This document shows positions 18,031 through 26,559 of a stretch of 64,000 nucleotides of DNA, piece by piece. The position numbers and the translations under genes were made by a program. This DNA is from Pseudarthrobacter sp. BIM B-2242 (lineage in GTDB: Bacteria > Actinomycetota > Actinomycetes > Actinomycetales > Micrococcaceae), in the NCBI RefSeq assembly GCF_014764445.1, contig NZ_CP061721.1:1674001-1738000 (forward strand), read 5' to 3'. The notes under the pieces are model-generated. The model saw nothing but the letters and a program-made list of their open reading frames with translations. It ran no database searches and was not told the DNA's origin. Each line of letters opens with the position of its first letter. Position 1 is the stretch's first letter.

Positions 18031-19350
18031 GTGACCCCGTCTTCCGCGAAGAAGGATCCCGCCGCCCAGGACTTGTCCCCTGAGGAGAAGCAGGCTGCAA
18101 CGAACGCTAAGCGAGCAGCAACGCGGGCAGCCAATAAAGCCGTCAAGGACGCCACCGGTGACAGCGCCGTGGACGGCAAGCCTGAGCCCAAGAAGCGCGG
18201 GCCTAAGCCCGGCGCCAAAGCTGCTGCCGAAGCTGCCGGTAAAGCCGCGCGTGGCGCATCGGATTCCGATGAGGATGATATCGAAGATCCCGATGACATC
18301 ATCCTCGAAGGCGCCGACGCCGTCGATGACGGCGAAATCGACGTCGCCAAGGCCGCTTCAGCAGCCACAGGCAAGGGTTTTGTCTACTCGGATGCCGATG
18401 ACGACGATGCACCTGTCCAGCAGGTAATGTCCGCCGGCGCCACGGCAGACCCTGTTAAGGACTACCTCAAGCAGATTGGTAAGGTCGCGCTGCTCAACGC
18501 CGAGCAGGAAGTCGATCTCGCACTCCGTATCGAGGCCGGCCTTTTTGCCGAAGAGAAGATCAACGCCGACGACGGTTCGATGGACCCCAAGTTCAAGCGT
18601 GAGCTTGAGTTTGTCATCCACGACGGCAAGCGTGCCAAGAACCACCTGCTCGAAGCCAACCTCCGCCTCGTGGTTTCGCTGGCGAAGCGCTACACGGGCC
18701 GCGGCATGCTCTTCCTGGACCTGATCCAGGAAGGCAACCTTGGCCTGATCCGTGCAGTGGAGAAGTTCGACTACACCAAGGGCTTCAAGTTCTCCACGTA
18801 CGCCACGTGGTGGATCCGCCAGGCCATCACCCGCGCCATGGCCGACCAGGCGCGCACCATCCGTATCCCGGTGCACATGGTGGAAGTCATCAACAAGCTG
18901 GCCCGTGTCCAGCGCCAGATGCTGCAGGACCTCGGCCGCGAACCCACGCCCGAGGAGCTTGCCCTCGAACTGGACATGACCCCGGAAAAGGTCGTCGAAG
19001 TCCAGAAGTACGGCCGCGAGCCGATCTCCCTCCACACCCCCCTTGGCGAGGACGGCGACTCCGAGTTCGGTGACCTCATTGAGGACTCCGAGGCCGTGGT
19101 TCCCGCCGACGCCGTGAGCTTCACCCTGCTGCAGGAACAGCTGCACTCGGTGCTTGACACGCTCTCCGAACGCGAAGCCGGTGTGGTGGCCATGCGGTTC
19201 GGCCTGACTGACGGCCAGCCGAAGACTTTAGACGAAATCGGCAAGGTATACGGCGTCACGCGTGAGCGTATCCGCCAGATAGAGTCCAAGACCATGTCCA
19301 AGCTCCGCCACCCCTCGCGGTCGCAGGTGCTCCGGGACTACCTGGACTAG
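18031..19350 (+). CDS. sigA: Primary RNA polymerase sigma factor (sigma-70 group 1)
   Basis: 439 aa. An acidic and Lys/Ala-rich N-terminal extension of about 130 residues is followed by region 1.2 ([20 protein letters not shown]), region 2 ([20 protein letters not shown], then [19 protein letters not shown]), region 3 ([13 protein letters not shown]) and region 4 with the helix-turn-helix [20 protein letters not shown]. This is the housekeeping sigma factor (RpoD/HrdB/SigA). GTG start. Possible housekeeping promoter elements (TTGACA at 17966, TATGGT at 17993) are 21 nt apart, which is too far to be convincing. Confidence 0.97.
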   Translation: MTPSSAKKDPAAQDLSPEEKQAATNAKRAATRAANKAVKDATGDSAVDGKPEPKKRGPKPGAKAAAEAAGKAARGASDSDEDDIEDPDDIILEGADAVDDGEIDVAKAASAATGKGFVYSDADDDDAPVQQVMSAGATADPVKDYLKQIGKVALLNAEQEVDLALRIEAGLFAEEKINADDGSMDPKFKRELEFVIHDGKRAKNHLLEANLRLVVSLAKRYTGRGMLFLDLIQEGNLGLIRAVEKFDYTKGFKFSTYATWWIRQAITRAMADQARTIRIPVHMVEVINKLARVQRQMLQDLGREPTPEELALELDMTPEKVVEVQKYGREPISLHTPLGEDGDSEFGDLIEDSEAVVPADAVSFTLLQEQLHSVLDTLSEREAGVVAMRFGLTDGQPKTLDEIGKVYGVTRERIRQIESKTMSKLRHPSRSQVLRDYLD

Positions 19351-19485
19351 ATCAGGGCCCACGCAACGCGGGGTCAGCTCCCGCCCGGCATTTTCGGATG
19401 CACGGGCCGGAACTGACTCCGCGTTTCTTTTGTGTACTACGGTCAGGGCCCCCACCGGGCCTGCCCCGTCTTGGGGCTGAACGCA

Positions 19486-19530
19486 GAACAGGACCCCCTC
19501 CCGAAGGGAGGAGGTCCTGTTCTTGTGCTT
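19486..19530. terminator. Terminator between sigA and the small zinc protein gene
   Basis: 18-nt arms (19486-19503 and 19506-19523, one mismatch, tight loop) followed by TTGTGCTT. It lies between convergent genes and probably serves both. Confidence 0.85.
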
Positions 19531-19536
19531 GTCAGG

Positions 19537-19758
19537 TCAGTCGACGGCTACGGGAGCCTTCTCGTGAAGCCTGCCTGTCTCATCGTGCCAATCGGAGCTC
19601 AACGGCCTGAGCGTCGCCTCGATTGCACGGGCATGGTGGCCGCAGAAGAGCAGCTCACCGCCGGAGGTCTCGAGTACAACGCGGACGTATGCTTGAGCCC
19701 CGCAACGATCGCACCGGTCCAGTGCGTTGAGTGTGCGGTCTGCCACTGCTGTAGTCAT
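19537..19758 (-). CDS. DUF7455 small zinc-binding protein
   Basis: 73 aa. CDRCGAQAYV near the N terminus and LFCGHHAR near residue 38 supply a Cys/Cys/Cys/His-His set suited to one zinc ion. Small proteins of this type are commonly found beside sigA or topoisomerase genes in actinobacteria; their function is unknown. A strong AAGGAGG ribosome site precedes the ATG. It converges with sigA and is divergent from the topoisomerase B gene. Confidence 0.88.
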   Translation of the reverse strand: MTTAVADRTLNALDRCDRCGAQAYVRVVLETSGGELLFCGHHARAIEATLRPLSSDWHDETGRLHEKAPVAVD

Positions 19759-20015
19759 GTCGGCCTCCTTAGTAGATCTGTATGTCTATATAACCAGCAT
19801 TCGTATCAAACCCATTGCAAGGACGGGTCAAGTTCGCTGTCCGCGTAGCCACAAGAACGTCTCAAGACGCAGGTTCGTGTCACGGAACCATTACGAGTGG
19901 CCCTGCCCACAGCCTCGGTGAGGTGTGGCTAGGAGGCTCCCCGCTGCCGCTCCGACTAGGCTTGAACGTGCGTCCGCAGCGCCAGATGTTCCGTCACTGA
20001 AGGAGTTCACAACCC

Positions 20016-22124
20016 GTGGCACCAAGTTCTGATTACACCGCCCGGCACCTTTCTGTCCTGGAAGGCCTCGAAGCCGTCCGCAAGCGCCCCGGCATGTACA
20101 TCGGCTCCACCGACTCCCGCGGCCTGATGCACTGCCTGTGGGAGATCATCGACAACTCTGTGGATGAAGCGCTGGCGGGCTTCGGTCACGACATCAAAAT
20201 CATCCTGCACGCGGACAACTCGGTGGAAATCCACGACGACGGCCGCGGCATTCCCGTGGACGTGGAACCCAAGACGGGCCTTACCGGCGTCGAGGTGGTC
20301 TTCACGAAGCTGCACGCCGGCGGCAAGTTTGGGGGCGGCTCCTACACCGCCTCCGGCGGCCTGCACGGCGTGGGTGCCTCCGTGGTTAACGCGCTGTCCG
20401 CCCGCCTGGACGTCGAGGTGGACCGCGGCAGCAAGACCTACAAGATGTCCTTCCGGCGCGGTGAACCCGGACGCTTCCAGGACCAGGGCAGCAAGATTGA
20501 CCCGGCAGCGGTGTTTGCCCCGTTCGTGGACGGCTCCGTGCTCGACGTGGTGGGCAAGGCCAAACGGGGTGTGACCGGAACGCGGATCCGCTACTGGGCA
20601 GACCGCCAGATCTTCACCCCTGACGCGAAGTTCTCGTATGACGAACTTGCTGCCCGGGCACGGCAGACGTCCTTCCTGGTGCCGGGCCTCAAGCTGACTG
20701 TCCGCGATGCGCGCCGGCTCGCCGGCACCCCCGGCGAAGCGGGTCCCCACGAGGAGGTTTTCCACCACGACGGCGGCATCTCCGAGTTTGTCGAATTCCT
20801 CGCCGCCGATCCCGCCGTCACCGACGTCTGGCGGCTCCACGGTTCAGGGAAGTTCAAGGAAACCGTCCCGGTCCTCGATGAGCGCGGCCACAGCCAGCTC
20901 GCCGAAGTGGAGCGCGACTGCGAAGTGGATGTGGCCCTGCGTTGGGGCATCGGCTATGACAGCACGGTCCGCACCTTTGTGAACATCATTTCCACCCCCA
21001 AGGGCGGAACCCACCAGTCGGGCTTCGAGCAGGCCCTGGTCAAGACCTTCCGTAAAGCGGTGGAGGCCAACGCCCGCAAGCTCAAGGCGGGCAACGACAA
21101 AATCGAGAAGGATGACATCTTCGCGGGGCTGACGGCAGTCCTGACCGTCCGCCTGGCCGAGCCGCAGTTTGAAGGTCAAACCAAGGAAATCCTCGGCACC
21201 TCCGCTGTGCGGGCCATCGTGTCGAAGGTGGTGGAGCGGGAGATCACGGCGAAGCTGAATTCCGCCAACCGCAACGACAAGGCCCACTCGGCGCTGCTGC
21301 TCGAAAAGATCGTCAGCGAGATGAAGTCCCGCATTTCCGCGCGCGTCCACAAGGAGACCCAACGGCGCAAGAATGCACTGGAAACGTCCTCCATGCCCAC
21401 CAAGCTCGCTGACTGCCGGACGGACGACGTCGAACGCTCCGAGCTGTTCATCGTCGAAGGTGACTCAGCGCTGGGTACGGCCAAGCTGGCCCGGTCCTCG
21501 GACTTCCAGGCCTTGCTGCCCATCCGCGGCAAGATCCTGAATGTCCAGAAGGCTTCCGTGGGGGACATGCTCTCCAACGCGGAATGCGCGGCCCTGATCC
21601 AGGTGGTGGGTGCTGGTTCGGGCCGCAGTTTCGACATCAGCGCCGCACGGTACGGCAAGGTCATTCTGATGACCGACGCCGACGTCGACGGCGCCCACAT
21701 CCGGACGCTGCTGCTGACCCTGTTCTTCCGGTACATGCGGCCGATGATCGACGAGGGCCGCGTTTTCGCCGCCGTCCCGCCGCTGCACCGGGTTGAAGTG
21801 ATCAACGCGGGCCAGAAAGCCAACGAAATGATCTACACCTACTCCGAGGCCGAACTTCATGTGCTGCTGGCCCGGCTCGCCAAGGAAGGCAAGCGCTACA
21901 AGGAACCGATCCAGCGGTACAAGGGCCTGGGTGAAATGGATGCGGAACAGCTCGCGGAGACCACCATGGATCCGCGCCACCGGACCCTGCGCAAGGTGGG
22001 AATCGAGAACGCCAAGCACGCAGAGGACACGTTTGACCTGCTGATGGGCTCGGACGTCGCCCCGCGCAAGGACTTCATCATCGCCGGTGCCTCCAGCCTG
22101 GACCGGGAACGCATCGACGCCTGA
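20016..22124 (+). CDS. Type IIA DNA topoisomerase subunit B (GyrB/ParE-like)
   Basis: 702 aa. The GHKL ATPase domain has EIIDNSVDEALAGFG and the DDGRGIPVD loop; the transducer follows; the TOPRIM domain has FIVEGDSALGTAK and DADVDGAHIRTLLL; the C-terminal part has RYKGLGEMDAEQL. Its partner subunit A gene is at 31935-34442 on the other strand. The pair is separate from the usual gyrB-gyrA near the origin, so it is probably the topoisomerase IV-like decatenase, but the sequence alone does not decide. GTG start with AAGGAG 10 nt upstream. The 257-bp upstream gap shows no other gene. Confidence 0.92.
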   Translation: MAPSSDYTARHLSVLEGLEAVRKRPGMYIGSTDSRGLMHCLWEIIDNSVDEALAGFGHDIKIILHADNSVEIHDDGRGIPVDVEPKTGLTGVEVVFTKLHAGGKFGGGSYTASGGLHGVGASVVNALSARLDVEVDRGSKTYKMSFRRGEPGRFQDQGSKIDPAAVFAPFVDGSVLDVVGKAKRGVTGTRIRYWADRQIFTPDAKFSYDELAARARQTSFLVPGLKLTVRDARRLAGTPGEAGPHEEVFHHDGGISEFVEFLAADPAVTDVWRLHGSGKFKETVPVLDERGHSQLAEVERDCEVDVALRWGIGYDSTVRTFVNIISTPKGGTHQSGFEQALVKTFRKAVEANARKLKAGNDKIEKDDIFAGLTAVLTVRLAEPQFEGQTKEILGTSAVRAIVSKVVEREITAKLNSANRNDKAHSALLLEKIVSEMKSRISARVHKETQRRKNALETSSMPTKLADCRTDDVERSELFIVEGDSALGTAKLARSSDFQALLPIRGKILNVQKASVGDMLSNAECAALIQVVGAGSGRSFDISAARYGKVILMTDADVDGAHIRTLLLTLFFRYMRPMIDEGRVFAAVPPLHRVEVINAGQKANEMIYTYSEAELHVLLARLAKEGKRYKEPIQRYKGLGEMDAEQLAETTMDPRHRTLRKVGIENAKHAEDTFDLLMGSDVAPRKDFIIAGASSLDRERIDA

Positions 22125-22148
22125 CCGGCGGCAGGGTCAGCCTGATCC

Positions 22149-22208
22149 ATCGACTGCTCCGCAAACGCCCTTTTGAGCGCTCAAAAGGGCGCTTGCGGAG
22201 CAATCGAT
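22149..22208. repeat. 60-bp near-perfect palindrome, possible REP-like element or terminator
   Basis: Two 30-nt arms (22149-22178 and 22179-22208) meet with no loop at GAGCGCTC. There are only two mismatches, and both become G-U wobbles in a minus-strand transcript, so the hairpin is fully paired for mRNA of the M56 gene that ends at 22242. It lies between convergent genes. No T run follows, so it may be a repetitive extragenic palindrome and not a simple terminator. Confidence 0.7.
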
Positions 22209-22241
22209 GAGCCTCTGTGTCAGCCCAGCGGCCCGGCTGTG

Positions 22242-23225
22242 TCAGCCCAGCAGGCCGGGCACGATCAGTAGCGCCGTGGGCACGGCAAGGAGCAGGACGC
22301 AGCACGCCAGCACTGCCCCGCGGGCAATCGCAGACAGCGGGGGCCGGGGCGAGAGCAGCCGGCTGACGCGCGAAGCCGTGGTGCGGAACGAGTCCGAGCC
22401 GGTGACACCGGCCGCCGTTTCCAGTCCCTCCAGTGCAAGGCCGGCCTGGCCGCCGGGCGGAAAACCTCCGCCGGCTGAACCGCTGGCCACAATCGCGATT
22501 GCCTTGATGAGCGTTGCCTTGCTCTCAGTCTTCAGCGCTACGTCGTCGGCCAGCATCTCGATCAGTGAGTTGACTGATTCCTGGGCCAGCCGGGTGGTGG
22601 GAAGCCAGGGGAGTGCCTGACGCCAGGCCGCGAAGGCCCACAGCAGGAGGTGGTGGCGCTGGTTGAGGTGGGCATTCTCATGGCTGAGCACGGCCCGCAG
22701 TTCGGCCGGTTCAAGGGCGGCCATCAGGCCGTCCGAAAGCACAGTCACGGACCGTGCGCCGCCGGGCAGGCAATAGGCCACCGGTGAGTCGTGGCTGATC
22801 ACCACGGTGCCCGTCCCTTCCGCGGAAGGTGAGGCCAGGAGCGCCAGCAGTTCACGGTGCCGCCGCCGCTGCCGCTGGATCTTGTAATACGTCAGCAGCA
22901 GGGTGAAGACGAGGTGTGCGGTCAGCAGGGCTGCTGCGGAGAGGGCAAACAGGTGCCAGAAACCAAGGGCCGTGGTGGGCGCGTTAAAGAGCACCATTCC
23001 CGCGAGTGCCCGCAAGCCGGCGATGAGGTTGTCGCCCACCGGCTCGAGGCCGTAAACCAGCATGGCCCCGATCATGGACAGCCCGCCGGCGAGGGCAATG
23101 GCCTGCCAGAGGAGCATCGCGGTAAACGGCGACCGGGCAGGCCACTGGGCACGGGAAAGAAAGACAGGCACTGGCCACGCCAGGACTATCGCAAGGACCG
23201 CCAGCAGGTATGAGGTCCAGAACAT
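22242..23225 (-). CDS. M56 family membrane metallopeptidase (BlaR1-like, no sensor domain)
   Basis: 327 aa. About three membrane segments in the first 115 residues, then a cytoplasmic zinc-protease domain with HENAH (H182-E183-H186) and a likely third ligand in SLIEMLADD, and a last membrane segment near the C terminus. In BlaR1/MecR1 this protease domain triggers loss of the BlaI/MecI repressor; here no penicillin-binding sensor domain is present, so the signal is unknown. The start lies 7 bp after the blaI stop, so the two are co-transcribed. Confidence 0.88.
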   Translation of the reverse strand: MFWTSYLLAVLAIVLAWPVPVFLSRAQWPARSPFTAMLLWQAIALAGGLSMIGAMLVYGLEPVGDNLIAGLRALAGMVLFNAPTTALGFWHLFALSAAALLTAHLVFTLLLTYYKIQRQRRRHRELLALLASPSAEGTGTVVISHDSPVAYCLPGGARSVTVLSDGLMAALEPAELRAVLSHENAHLNQRHHLLLWAFAAWRQALPWLPTTRLAQESVNSLIEMLADDVALKTESKATLIKAIAIVASGSAGGGFPPGGQAGLALEGLETAAGVTGSDSFRTTASRVSRLLSPRPPLSAIARGAVLACCVLLLAVPTALLIVPGLLG

Positions 23226-23231
23226 GGCCCG

Positions 23232-23618
23232 CTAGACGTGGCCGAGCAGTTTGCGCAGTGTTTCGGCTTCACTTTCCGTAACGGACCCGATGAACCGTGC
23301 CAGGACCGCCTCACGGTCCGGGGCGGAGCCCAGGACTTCGTGCATCAGCTCGGCAGTGTGTTCTTCCCGGCTGGAAACAGCCTGGTAGCGGTGCGGCCTG
23401 GTACCGCGCTCCCGCTCAACGAGGCCCTTCTTCTCCAGCCGTGAGAGGACGGTGAGCACCGTGGTGACGGCAAGTTCCTTGCCTTCATGGCCTGCGGCGT
23501 CCCCTTTTGCCTCGGTGGTTGTTGCCAGTTTGTCACGCAGGGTATTTGCGGTGGCTGCTTCGTGGCCCGCCCAGAGCAGATCCATCACTGCCCGTTCCAG
23601 TTCCCCAAGACTTGCCAT
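23232..23618 (-). CDS. blaI: BlaI/MecI/CopY family transcriptional repressor
   Basis: 128 aa. The N-terminal winged helix (LGELERAVMDLLWAG, then VTTVLTVLSRLEKKGLVERE) and the C-terminal dimerisation and cleavage part (VLARFIGSVTESEAETLRKLL) match the BlaI family. The start has AAGGA upstream. It is followed by the M56 protease gene, the usual partner. Divergently placed is cydAB-cydDC, and the gap holds three palindromes of BlaI-operator type, so it likely represses both its own operon and cyd. Confidence 0.92.
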   Translation of the reverse strand: MASLGELERAVMDLLWAGHEAATANTLRDKLATTTEAKGDAAGHEGKELAVTTVLTVLSRLEKKGLVERERGTRPHRYQAVSSREEHTAELMHEVLGSAPDREAVLARFIGSVTESEAETLRKLLGHV

Positions 23619-23721
23619 TGCCTACATCCTTCTTATTTCCGCATCCGGCGGCTGGTCGCCGCGGTGCCTGCACATGATCGCTACAGATACATAACCAAAT
23701 TTACCTGTTTTTTTGCTGAGT

Positions 23722-23738
23722 TTCTACGTACGGTAGAA
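23722..23738. promoter_or_regulatory. BlaI-type operator, site 1
   Basis: TTCTAC-N5-GTAGAA, perfect 6-bp half sites, 104 bp upstream of the blaI start. It is placed to allow autoregulation of blaI-M56. Confidence 0.75.
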
Positions 23739-23790
23739 CACCTGGCGCGCCGCCGCCTTGTGGAAGCCGTTGTGAGCTGGAACTCTTGGT

Positions 23791-23820
23791 TTAACACTGC
23801 CCCCGGCGGTGTTCTACACT
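23791..23820 (+). promoter_or_regulatory. Predicted cydA promoter
   Basis: TTAACA (23791-23796), 18-nt spacer, TACACT (23815-23820). The -10 hexamer lies inside operator site 2, and the expected start of transcription falls just before site 3. Seen in the sequence; the assignment is inference. Confidence 0.6.
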
Positions 23821-23828
23821 CTGTAGAA
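23812..23828. promoter_or_regulatory. BlaI-type operator, site 2 (over the cydA -10 box)
   Basis: TTCTAC-N5-GTAGAA with perfect half sites. It overlaps the predicted cydA -10 box and is 24 bp centre to centre from site 3, so binding would block polymerase. Confidence 0.78.
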
Positions 23829-23835
23829 GTTATTG

Positions 23836-23852
23836 TTCTACAAACCGTAGAA
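23836..23852. promoter_or_regulatory. BlaI-type operator, site 3
   Basis: TTCTAC-N5-GTAGAA with perfect half sites, 28 bp before the cydA GTG and just downstream of the predicted transcription start. Together with site 2 it suggests paired dimers. Confidence 0.78.
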
Positions 23853-23880
23853 GAGTTGAACGCCAACCCGAGGGACTGCT

Positions 23881-25482
23881 GTGGAAGCTCTGGAAATCGC
23901 ACGCTGGCAATTCGGCATCACCACCGTCTACCACTTCATGATGGTGCCCCTCACCATCGGCCTTGGCCTGGTGGTGGCCGTGATGCAGACAATCTGGCAT
24001 CGCACCGGCAAGGACGAATACCTCAGGATGACCAAGTTCTGGGGCAAGCTGTTCCTGATCAACTTCATCATGGGCGTAGCCACCGGCATCGTCCAGGAGT
24101 TCCAGTTCGGCATGGCCTGGAGCGAATACAGCCGGTTCGTGGGTGATGTCTTCGGGGCTCCGCTCGCCCTCGAATCGCTGTTGGCGTTCTTCGTTGAGTC
24201 CACCTTCCTGGGACTGTGGATCTTCGGCTGGAAGCAGCTGAAGCCCGCCATCCACCTCGCCTGCCTGTGGATCGCGGTCATCGGCTCGGTCTTTTCCGCC
24301 TACTTCATCATCGTGGCCAACAGTTGGATGCAGCACCCCGTCGGCGCAGAAATCATCGACGGGCGGCCCGTCATGACGGACGCCTGGGCCGTCTTCACCA
24401 ACAACACCGCATTGGTGGCCTTCCCGCACACGCTGATGGGAGCGCTGGCCGTAGCCGGCGGCTTCCTCCTGGGCATCGCCTGGTACCACCTCTGGCGCCG
24501 GCGCAAGGACGGCATCGACACCATCGGGCCCGACGGCAAGGTTGTTCCCGGGGAAGCGGCCATTCCCGGCCGCGACCGGACCGACTACAACGTCTGGATC
24601 CGCTCACTGCGGATCGGTGCGGTCGTCGCCATGATCTCCTTCGCCGGAACCTCCCTCACGGGTGACCTGCAGGGAAAGCTCATGTTCGAGCAGCAGCCCA
24701 TGAAGATGGCCGCGGCCGAGGGCGCCTGCCATGACGGCACCGGTTTCTCGGTCCTCAGCGTCGGAAACCTGGGGTCCAAGAACTGCGATGACATCGTTGC
24801 CGTGATCGAGATCCCCGGCATCCTGTCCTTCCTCGCCAACGGCGACTTCACCACCGAGGTCAGGGGCGTCAACGGTCTCCTGGACCAGTACAAGGCCGAT
24901 TACGGAACGCACCTGCCGGACAGCCCGATCTACGGCGAGCGGGCCGGCCAGGAAATCGAGTACGTCCCGGTCATGGAAGTTACGTACTGGGGCTTCCGGA
25001 TGATGATCGGCTTCGGCGGCCTGGCCGCGCTGGCCGCCCTGGTGGCGCTCTGGCTGACGAGGAAGGGCACCGTCCCCGCATCGCCGTGGCTGATGCGCCT
25101 GGCAGTGTTCGGCATCCTGGCCCCCTTCGGCGCCAACGCCGCGGGCTGGATCTTTACCGAAATGGGCCGGCAGCCCTTCGTGGTGGCACCGAACCCGGAC
25201 CTGAACGGCATTGACCAGGTGTTTATGTTCACCGCGGCCGCAGTGTCGCCCGGAGTGTCGGCCGGTGAACTGCTGACCTCCCTGATCGTGCTGACCCTCG
25301 TTTATGCCGCTCTGCTGGTGGTGGAGGTCAAACTCCTCGTCACGTACGTCCGCGGCGGCGTGGTGTCCGCCATGCCGGAACTGGCGCATGCCCCCGTGGA
25401 CGAAAACGAGGACGCCACGCCGGGACCCGATGGCACCGGCACCACAAAGTCCGCGGACGACGTCCTGGCATTCGCCTACTAA
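23881..25482 (+). CDS. cydA: Cytochrome bd quinol oxidase subunit I
   Basis: 533 aa membrane protein, the haem-bearing subunit of the high-affinity bd terminal oxidase. The N-terminal helix has RWQFGITTVYHFMMVPLTIG with the haem b595 ligand histidine at about H18; WMQHPVGAE and AFPHTLMGAL (second haem histidine) follow, and EMGRQPF is the GRQP-type motif of the family. The quinol-binding loop is short. GTG start. First gene of cydA-cydB-cydDC and probably controlled by BlaI through the three upstream operators. Confidence 0.96.
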   Translation: MEALEIARWQFGITTVYHFMMVPLTIGLGLVVAVMQTIWHRTGKDEYLRMTKFWGKLFLINFIMGVATGIVQEFQFGMAWSEYSRFVGDVFGAPLALESLLAFFVESTFLGLWIFGWKQLKPAIHLACLWIAVIGSVFSAYFIIVANSWMQHPVGAEIIDGRPVMTDAWAVFTNNTALVAFPHTLMGALAVAGGFLLGIAWYHLWRRRKDGIDTIGPDGKVVPGEAAIPGRDRTDYNVWIRSLRIGAVVAMISFAGTSLTGDLQGKLMFEQQPMKMAAAEGACHDGTGFSVLSVGNLGSKNCDDIVAVIEIPGILSFLANGDFTTEVRGVNGLLDQYKADYGTHLPDSPIYGERAGQEIEYVPVMEVTYWGFRMMIGFGGLAALAALVALWLTRKGTVPASPWLMRLAVFGILAPFGANAAGWIFTEMGRQPFVVAPNPDLNGIDQVFMFTAAAVSPGVSAGELLTSLIVLTLVYAALLVVEVKLLVTYVRGGVVSAMPELAHAPVDENEDATPGPDGTGTTKSADDVLAFAY

Positions 25483-25503
25483 GAAGAGCAGAGGATATTC
25501 GAG

Positions 25504-26553
25504 ATGGAACTGCTGCCCACTATCTGGTTCATCGTCATCGCGGTGCTCTGGACCGGCTACCTCTTCCTTGAAGGCTTTGACCTCGGCGTAGGAATGCTGA
25601 TGAAGCTGTTCGCCCGGAACAATACCGAGCGCAGGGTACTGCTGAACACTGTTGGTCCGGTCTGGGACGGCAACGAGGTCTGGTTGATCACGGCCGGGGC
25701 CGCCACTTTCGCGGCATTCCCGCTCTGGTACGCATCGCTGTTTTCCGCCCTCTACCTCCCGCTTCTGGTGGTGCTGGTGGCCCTCATTTTCCGTGCGGTG
25801 GCTTTCGAATACCGCGGGAAGGTAGACAGCGCCAGCTGGCGCACCCGCTGGGACTGGGCCATTGCGCTGGGTTCCTTCTTCGCCGCGTTCGGTGTGGGCG
25901 CTGCCCTTGCACTGACCACCACCGGCCTGCCGCTGAACGCCAACGGCGACCGTGAAGGCGGTGCCATGGCCTGGTTCAGCGGATACGCCGTCCTGGGCGG
26001 GCTTGCCGTGGTGGGGTTCTCCCTGCTGCATGCCCTGGCATTCCTGGCCCTGAAGACCGACGGCGACGTGCGGCACCGTGCCCGCGCCTGGTTTGTCCGG
26101 CTCCTGCCGGTCCTGTTGCTTCCCATCGCGGCCTGGGCACTGACCATCCAGTTCCTGGAAGGCAAGCCGTGGACGTGGGCGGCGGTGCTTGTTGCGGTCG
26201 TGGCGGCCGTGGCCTCCTGGTTCCTGGCACGCCGTGGAGCTGAAGGCAGGGCATTCATCGCGATGGGGGCCTTCCTCCTCCTGGGCAGCGCGTCCATCTT
26301 CGGCGCGGTGTTCCCGGTGGTGCTGCCCTCGACGCTTGACCCGGCGTTCGACCTGACCATCGCCAACGCCTCGTCCTCCGACTACACGCTCGGACTGATG
26401 AGCGTGGTGGCCGCCGTGGGCCTGCCCCTGGTGATCGTCTACCAGGCATGGACGTACTGGGTGTTCCGCCGCCGTGTCAGCGCCGCCCACATTCCCGCCG
26501 CCCACAGTTTCCTGCCGGCCATCGCCGTCAGGGCCTTCACCACAAAGGGCTGA
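25504..26553 (+). CDS. cydB: Cytochrome bd quinol oxidase subunit II
   Basis: 349 aa with about eight membrane helices. The N terminus TIWFIVIAVLWTGYLFLEGF and the loop VGPVWDGNEVWLITAG are characteristic of CydB. AGAGGA lies upstream of the ATG, 21 bp after cydA. It pairs with CydA to form the oxidase. Confidence 0.96.
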   Translation: MELLPTIWFIVIAVLWTGYLFLEGFDLGVGMLMKLFARNNTERRVLLNTVGPVWDGNEVWLITAGAATFAAFPLWYASLFSALYLPLLVVLVALIFRAVAFEYRGKVDSASWRTRWDWAIALGSFFAAFGVGAALALTTTGLPLNANGDREGGAMAWFSGYAVLGGLAVVGFSLLHALAFLALKTDGDVRHRARAWFVRLLPVLLLPIAAWALTIQFLEGKPWTWAAVLVAVVAAVASWFLARRGAEGRAFIAMGAFLLLGSASIFGAVFPVVLPSTLDPAFDLTIANASSSDYTLGLMSVVAAVGLPLVIVYQAWTYWVFRRRVSAAHIPAAHSFLPAIAVRAFTTKG

Positions 26554-26559
26554 CCCGGT

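Noticed and set aside
23765..23790. Rex-type site upstream of cydA (TTGTGAG near 23770)
   Set aside because: Only one half site is visible with no matching inverted partner, so Rex control of cyd is not supported here.
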